Positions 5,853-8,981 of a DNA stretch of 8,981 nt are shown here, one piece after another (position 1 is the stretch's first letter; each line of letters starts with the position of its first letter). The DNA is from Clostridiaceae bacterium (lineage in GTDB: Bacteria; Bacillota; Clostridia; Oscillospirales; Acutalibacteraceae). The stretch spans positions 1 to 8,981 of the forward strand of contig JAEDGK010000087.1 of NCBI GenBank assembly GCA_016297555.1, read 5' to 3'. Position numbers and translations under genes: made by a program. The notes under the pieces were generated by a model that had not been told where the DNA came from, made no database searches, and saw nothing but the letters and a program-made list of their open reading frames with translations.

Positions 5853-5881
5853 ATTATAATAGATAAGTCGCAATTTTGCAA
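5853..5881 (-). promoter_or_regulatory. Promoter of tRNA-Thr
   Basis: On the minus strand, -35 TTGCAA (complement of 5876-5881), 17 bases, perfect -10 TATAAT (complement of 5853-5858). The start near 5846 gives a 5' leader of about 12 bases. The -10 lies within a perfect 12-bp palindrome CTATTATAATAG (5851-5862), so the plus strand also carries a TATAAT here, without an obvious target. Confidence 0.75.
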
Positions 5882-5948
5882 GTACTTTTTTATAAAATCT
5901 TCATTTTTGCTCTTTGTGCCGTAATGGTTACAGTTCGGAAACAAAAGC

Positions 5949-5977
5949 TTTACAAATTAGTTAACAAATATTATAAA
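5949..5977 (+). promoter_or_regulatory. Upstream promoter (P1) of the lipoprotein gene
   Basis: TTTACA (5949-5954), 17-base spacer, TATAAA (5972-5977); each hexamer differs from consensus by one base. The predicted start is near 5984, about 90 bases before the ATG, overlapping the -35 of the second promoter. Confidence 0.55.
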
Positions 5978-5984
5978 ACTGCAC

Positions 5985-6013
5985 TTGATTTTAAAGCGAA
6001 AATGAGATATTCT
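5985..6013 (+). promoter_or_regulatory. Downstream promoter (P2) of the lipoprotein gene
   Basis: TTGATT (5985-5990), 17-base spacer, TATTCT (6008-6013). The start near 6020 would place the UUCG hairpin at the 5' end of the mRNA. P1 and P2 are too close for both to be bound at once, so they may be alternatives used under different conditions. Confidence 0.55.
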
Positions 6014-6025
6014 ATATACAAAGCC

Positions 6026-6037
6026 CCGCTTCGGCGG
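6026..6037 (+). other. UUCG-tetraloop hairpin in the lipoprotein mRNA leader
   Basis: CCGC-TTCG-GCGG forms a short hairpin with the very stable cUUCGg tetraloop, a few bases from the P2 start. No T-run follows, and the GGAGGAG ribosome site (6059-6065) stays free. A 5'-end mRNA stabiliser is the simplest reading. Confidence 0.5.
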
Positions 6038-6073
6038 AACTAATTATTATTTCCCTTTGGAGGAGAATAACAT

Positions 6074-7099
6074 ATGAAGAAGAATGTAACCGCGATTTTG
6101 CTTGTTTTTGCTCTGCTTGCAGGCTTTGCGTCTTGCCGCAAGCTTGAGGACAGCGAAGGCTTTGTTATCGAAAGCAAGGCTTATATCGTTGACAGCGAGG
6201 GAGTTACCCGCGATGTTCAGAGCATTATAAATGACGACGGCAAAACGGAATATTTCTATTATGACGCGAGCGGAAACAAGGTTCCCGTTAAGAAAAAAGA
6301 GGTTGTAGTTGAAACCAACAAGGTTTCCGTAGCTTCTTCCGGCGAGAGCGGCACGCTCAGCCCCGAGGCACAGTCCTTCTTTGACGCATACAATGACCCC
6401 GAAAAGTTTGAAGAGCTTCTTGATACCGATGTTACTCAGCCCGAGCTTGTGATTTCCGATGAAGTTATTCCCGAGAACACCTTCAAAGAAATCAAGGTTG
6501 AGATTGGCAGCGACGGCAAGCCAATTCACACCAATATTGAAAAGAATTATAACGACATAGTCAACAGCAACAAGTTTACAATGGATTTCGTTGTTAAAGA
6601 AACAATGGACGGCGAAGAAATGACGCTGCCCATCGTTGCGATAAGAGACGGAGAAAACCTCTATTTTGAAACTCAGATGCCCGTTGAGGGAAAAGGATCG
6701 ATGAAATTCAATTTCATCATCACAAACGGCAAGTGCTACATTGTTATCCCTGCTATGAGAGCTTATGCCGAAGTTCCCAAGGAATATGTTCAGGAGATTA
6801 TTCCCAGCGAGATAGTCACCGACGATGTTGAAATGGAATATGTAAAGAGCGGCGAAGTTGTTTTTGAGGGCAAAAAATATATCTGTGATGTCTATAAGAG
6901 CGGCAACGATACGGTTAAGTATTATTTTGCCGACAACGAGCTCAAGAGAATTGAAACAATTTCAGGCGACAACACTTCCATTCTTGAAATCAAGGAGCTT
7001 AGCACGAAGGCTGACAGTTCAAAATTCAAAATCCCCTCAAACTATTTTGATATGACCAAGTTTTTGGGTGAGAATTTCCAGATTTCCGACCTTGCATAA
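6074..7099 (+). CDS. Putative lipoprotein, LolA-like/DUF4412-like beta protein
   Basis: A 341-residue exported protein of unknown function. GGAGGAG (6059-6065) lies 8 bases before the ATG. The N-terminus MKKNVTAILLVFALLAGFASC has a short positive start, a hydrophobic core and Cys21 as the probable lipidated residue; Phe at -3 makes the lipobox non-ideal. Residues 22-85 are polar and beta-prone, 86-135 are an acidic linker, and 140-330 alternate beta strands of the kind FTMDFVVKETMDG (168-180), ENLYFETQMP (194-203) and KKYICDVYKSGNDTVKYYF (267-285), ending in SSKFKIPSNYFDMTKF (315-330). That ending and the strand pattern recall LolA/LppX-type or DUF4412 lipoproteins, which are half-barrels binding lipid or peptide. 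This assignment is by eye. The 3' end lies 4 bases before an SDR gene, so the two are probably co-transcribed. Confidence 0.85.
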   Translation: MKKNVTAILLVFALLAGFASCRKLEDSEGFVIESKAYIVDSEGVTRDVQSIINDDGKTEYFYYDASGNKVPVKKKEVVVETNKVSVASSGESGTLSPEAQSFFDAYNDPEKFEELLDTDVTQPELVISDEVIPENTFKEIKVEIGSDGKPIHTNIEKNYNDIVNSNKFTMDFVVKETMDGEEMTLPIVAIRDGENLYFETQMPVEGKGSMKFNFIITNGKCYIVIPAMRAYAEVPKEYVQEIIPSEIVTDDVEMEYVKSGEVVFEGKKYICDVYKSGNDTVKYYFADNELKRIETISGDNTSILEIKELSTKADSSKFKIPSNYFDMTKFLGENFQISDLA

Positions 7100-7103
7100 C
7101 GCT

Positions 7104-7835
7104 ATGAAAAAGTGTGCGCTTATCACGGGAGCATCGGGCGGAATAGGCAGCGAAATTGCTCTGCGGCTCGCGCGGGACGGCTTCAACATTGCCGCCTGCT
7201 ATTGCTCCGATGAAAAAGGAATAAGCGAGCTTGAAAAAAAGCTTGCAGAAACCGGAGTAAAATATAAAATTTATAAAGCCGATGTTTCCGACTTCGGCGA
7301 AACGGAAAAGATTTTTGCAGACGCCACCGAATTTTTCGGCGGCGTTTCTGTGCTTGTCAACAATGCGGGAGTTGCGGGGCAAAAGCTTTTTACCGACACA
7401 ACGCCCGAAGAATTTGACAGCATGACAGCCGTCAATTTTAAGGGAGTTTATAATTACTGCCGCTGTGCCGTGCCGTTTATGGTAGCGCGGAAAAGCGGAA
7501 AAATAATCAATATTTCATCAATGTGGGGCGTCAGCGGAGCTTCCTGCGAGGTTATTTATTCTGCAACCAAGGCGGCGGTTATCGGCTTAACAAAGGCTCT
7601 TGCAAGAGAGCTTGCGCCGAGCAATATTCAGGTTAACTGCATTGCTCCCGGCGCGATTGACACAAAAATGAACAATAATCTCACGGCAGAGGAAAAGCTT
7701 GCCTTTGCAGATGAGATACCCATGGGGAGATTCGGAACGGCGGCGGAAATAGCGGGGATAGTTTCGTTCCTTGCGGGAGAAGACTCAAATTATGTTACCG
7801 CGCAAGTTATGGTTGCCGACGGCGGCTTGATATAA
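7104..7835 (+). CDS. SDR-family oxidoreductase (YmfI/FabG-like)
   Basis: A 243-residue classical short-chain dehydrogenase/reductase, cytosolic. The cofactor site TGASGGIG is at 8-15, NNAG at 86-89, and the catalytic residues are Asn111, Ser139 (NISSMWG), Tyr152 and Lys156 (YSATK). The C-terminal VADGGLI resembles the usual DGG ending. It could be a 3-oxoacyl-ACP reductase, but SSMWG followed by SGASCEVIYS (144-153) resembles the YmfI branch, reported in Bacillus as the 5-aminopentanone reductase acting on elongation factor P. I consider that the better hypothesis, unproven. SDR-type mannonate oxidoreductases also exist, so a link to the uxuA operon is a weaker option. The ATG at 7104 is 4 bases past the lipoprotein stop, with no convincing ribosome site, implying translation by reinitiation. 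In-frame codons upstream would lengthen the conserved start. Confidence 0.88.
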   Translation: MKKCALITGASGGIGSEIALRLARDGFNIAACYCSDEKGISELEKKLAETGVKYKIYKADVSDFGETEKIFADATEFFGGVSVLVNNAGVAGQKLFTDTTPEEFDSMTAVNFKGVYNYCRCAVPFMVARKSGKIINISSMWGVSGASCEVIYSATKAAVIGLTKALARELAPSNIQVNCIAPGAIDTKMNNNLTAEEKLAFADEIPMGRFGTAAEIAGIVSFLAGEDSNYVTAQVMVADGGLI

Positions 7836-7838
7836 AAA

Positions 7839-7862
7839 CGGCAGACAATGGTCATTTTGCCG
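7839..7862. terminator. Weak hairpin after the SDR gene
   Basis: CGGCA (7839-7843) pairs with TGCCG (7858-7862), and GAC/GTC (7844-7846/7851-7853) forms an inner stem around AATG, with a bulge between. The only adjoining T-run is on the minus strand (complement of AAAAA, 7834-7838), so it is not a standard terminator for the SDR gene. The rightward transcript may partly read through. Confidence 0.25.
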
Positions 7863-7896
7863 AAAATAGCCTCTCCTTTTTAGTTATAGTTCACTA

Positions 7897-7925
7897 TTGA
7901 TTTAAGTGATGTAATATGATAAAAT
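7897..7925 (+). promoter_or_regulatory. Promoter of the zinc-ribbon membrane protein gene
   Basis: TTGATT (7897-7902), 17-base spacer, TAAAAT (7920-7925) with TG one base before (extended -10). The start near 7932 gives a 30-base leader. TCACT (7891-7895) and AGTGA (7905-7909) form an inverted repeat around the -35 and may be a regulator site. Confidence 0.62.
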
Positions 7926-7961
7926 TAAATATAAACATTTATCTGAGTTGGAGGAAAACAC

Positions 7962-8834
7962 ATGGCTAAATGTCCGAAATGCGGTCGTAAGCTTACTCTG
8001 TTCGATTGGCGTCCCAACTGCCCGGGATGCGGCGTTAACCTTGTTTATTACGGCATGGAAGAAAGGTTGCTTGCAGAGGCGGATTCCGCCGAGGCGGAGC
8101 ATGCCGTTTTTCAGCAGAGGGTTGACAGGCTCAAAGCCTCTTTCGTCGGCTCAAAGCTGACCATAATCAGAATTATTCTTTCGGTTCTGCCCATTGCGGC
8201 GCTTATGCTTCCGCTCTGCACGGTCAGTTACAGCGGTCCGCTTATCGAAGCGACCACAAAGTCCATAAATGCAATCGAAATTTATAACTTGGTGTCGTCT
8301 CTCAATTTTGATTCGCTTTTCACAATGATGGGTTCCGGTATTCTCGGCTCAAGCTTTGTCGGCTATTTCGGAGCGCTGGTTTGCATATTGCTCTCGCTGG
8401 TAATAGTTATCGTCAGCCTGTTTATGCTTATGCTTGCCTGCTCGCCCAAGGGTAATCCGAGAAACATAACTCTCAATTCCCTTGCAATTATTCTCGCCGC
8501 GGCATCGGTTGTTTTTTTCAGCAGATTTTCAAGCGGAATCACCGCCGTTTTCCCCGATTTTATAAGCGCGTCGGTTAAATTCGGAATCTTTGTTTACATA
8601 GGAACGCTCGTTCTTCTTCTGGGCATCAACATTATCATTGCCGTAAAGGGTGTTAATGTTAAATATAAGCCCACCTTTGTCGGCGGTCTGCCCTCCGAGG
8701 AATATTTTGAGCTTGTTAAGAACGGTACGGATGTTGCAGTTATCCACGAAAAGATGGCTGTTGCTCTTGAAGCTCAGGAAGCAGAAAGAGAAAAGGAAAA
8801 AGCTGAAAAAGAAAAGGAAGAAGCAAAGGCTTAA
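7962..8834 (+). CDS. Zinc-ribbon membrane protein with four predicted TM helices
   Basis: A 290-residue protein of unknown function. GGAGG (7950-7954) is 7 bases before the ATG. The N-terminus carries a zinc ribbon of two Cys pairs, CPKC (4-7) and CPGC (20-23). A charged helix (about 32-62) leads to four hydrophobic segments, about 66-87, 135-160, 170-188 and 207-229. The first two are separated by about 45 residues, including VSYSGPLIEATTKSINAIEIYN, which would face the outside if the zinc ribbon is cytoplasmic. The C-terminus (about 243-290) has EEYFELVKNGTDVAVIHEKM, then a Lys/Glu/Ala-rich likely coiled-coil tail. Small zinc-ribbon membrane proteins of this layout are common in Clostridia without assigned function. 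With an even TM number, ribbon and tail should lie on the same, probably cytosolic, side. Gene calling is secure; role unknown. Confidence 0.88.
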   Translation: MAKCPKCGRKLTLFDWRPNCPGCGVNLVYYGMEERLLAEADSAEAEHAVFQQRVDRLKASFVGSKLTIIRIILSVLPIAALMLPLCTVSYSGPLIEATTKSINAIEIYNLVSSLNFDSLFTMMGSGILGSSFVGYFGALVCILLSLVIVIVSLFMLMLACSPKGNPRNITLNSLAIILAAASVVFFSRFSSGITAVFPDFISASVKFGIFVYIGTLVLLLGINIIIAVKGVNVKYKPTFVGGLPSEEYFELVKNGTDVAVIHEKMAVALEAQEAEREKEKAEKEKEEAKA

Positions 8835-8855
8835 CTTCCATAATGATTACTAATA

Positions 8856-8890
8856 CGGCTTGTATCGGTTAACCGATACAAGCCGCTTTT
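8856..8890 (+). terminator. Terminator made of a perfect 30-bp palindrome
   Basis: The bases 8856-8885 are a perfect palindrome centred on TTAA (8869-8872). In RNA this is a 13-bp stem, CGGCTTGTATCGG with CCGATACAAGCCG, and a 4-base loop, followed by C and TTTT (8887-8890). It lies 21 bases after the stop codon. The T-run is short, but the stem is strong. If a convergent gene follows, it may serve both. Confidence 0.75.
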
Positions 8891-8981
8891 AATATCGGAT
8901 TATTTCAACAAAAATTTTCTCACAGAGTGTAACCTCCGAAATTACCGCAAATTTATACGGAATTTCTCGGAACGCCGAGGA
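8889..8981 (-). CDS. Possible 3' end of a convergent gene
   Basis: On the minus strand one frame is open from the window edge for 30 codons to a TAA at 8891-8889, encoding a peptide ending CEKIFVEIIRY. The other two minus frames have stops. The stop sits right beside the palindromic terminator, which would suit convergent genes. However, one plus frame is open here too, the peptide matches no family I know, and the length is too short for a firm call. Confidence 0.25.
   Translation of the reverse strand, partial: SSAFREIPYKFAVISEVTLCEKIFVEIIRY

Noticed and set aside
5562..5873. 103-residue minus-strand protein covering tRNA-Thr
   Set aside because: The VAQLVEQ segment is the familiar artefact of translating a tRNA; only its distal half is kept as a low-interest remnant hypothesis.
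6047..6529. Minus-strand 160-codon frame opposite the lipoprotein gene
   Set aside because: It is the shadow of a gene with clear promoter, ribosome site and signal peptide, and it has no start signals of its own.
7104..7835. SDR gene as the missing fructuronate reductase (UxuB) of the mannonate pathway
   Set aside because: It is on the other strand, 2.6 kb away, paired with a lipoprotein, and its motifs look more like YmfI/FabG. Only a phylogeny could revive this.

Overview
The window looks like a chromosomal segment of a low-to-moderate GC Gram-positive anaerobe, most likely a Clostridia member of the Oscillospiraceae/Ruminococcaceae type. The grounds are strong GGAGG ribosome binding sites, TTGaca/TATAAT sigma-A promoters, a Gram-positive hexuronate gene set, FN3-like secreted proteins and a zinc-ribbon membrane protein. 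The taxonomic call is inference. There is no transposase, integrase, CRISPR array or phage gene.

Layout. At 1-30 (minus) only the first ten codons of a leftward gene are present, with a good promoter and a 5'-terminal leader hairpin. At 339-1664 (plus) is a secreted, signal-peptide-bearing protein with three FN3/Ig-like repeats and an amphipathic C-terminal helix; its leader can fold into nested stems. A head-to-head pair of hairpin terminators (1678-1753) separates it from a leftward operon at 4508-1778: uxuA (mannonate dehydratase), eda (KDPG aldolase) and kdgK (KDG kinase). Together these convert D-mannonate to KDG, KDPG, then pyruvate and glyceraldehyde-3-phosphate. No uronate isomerase, fructuronate reductase, transporter or regulator for this pathway lies in the window.

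A divergent promoter region (about 4509-4681) with an array of ATCCG half-sites leads rightward to a PHP-family phosphoesterase (4682-5539). A solitary tRNA-Thr(CGT) follows on the minus strand (5834-5759) with its own promoter and terminator. Next, tandem promoters and a UUCG-capped leader hairpin precede a putative lipoprotein (6074-7099). An SDR oxidoreductase (7104-7835) starts 4 bases after the lipoprotein stop and resembles the YmfI/FabG branch. A separate promoter drives a zinc-ribbon protein with four predicted membrane segments (7962-8834), which ends at a perfect 30-bp palindrome. The last ~90 bases may hold the 3' end of a convergent gene.

Most genes are intact members of known families or ordinary hypotheticals. 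I do not see a clearly new defence or mobile system. The less explained items are the structured leader of the secreted protein, its C-terminal helix, the half-site array at the uxuA/PHP divergent promoter and the lipoprotein-SDR pairing. Promoter, terminator and RNA-structure calls were made by eye.
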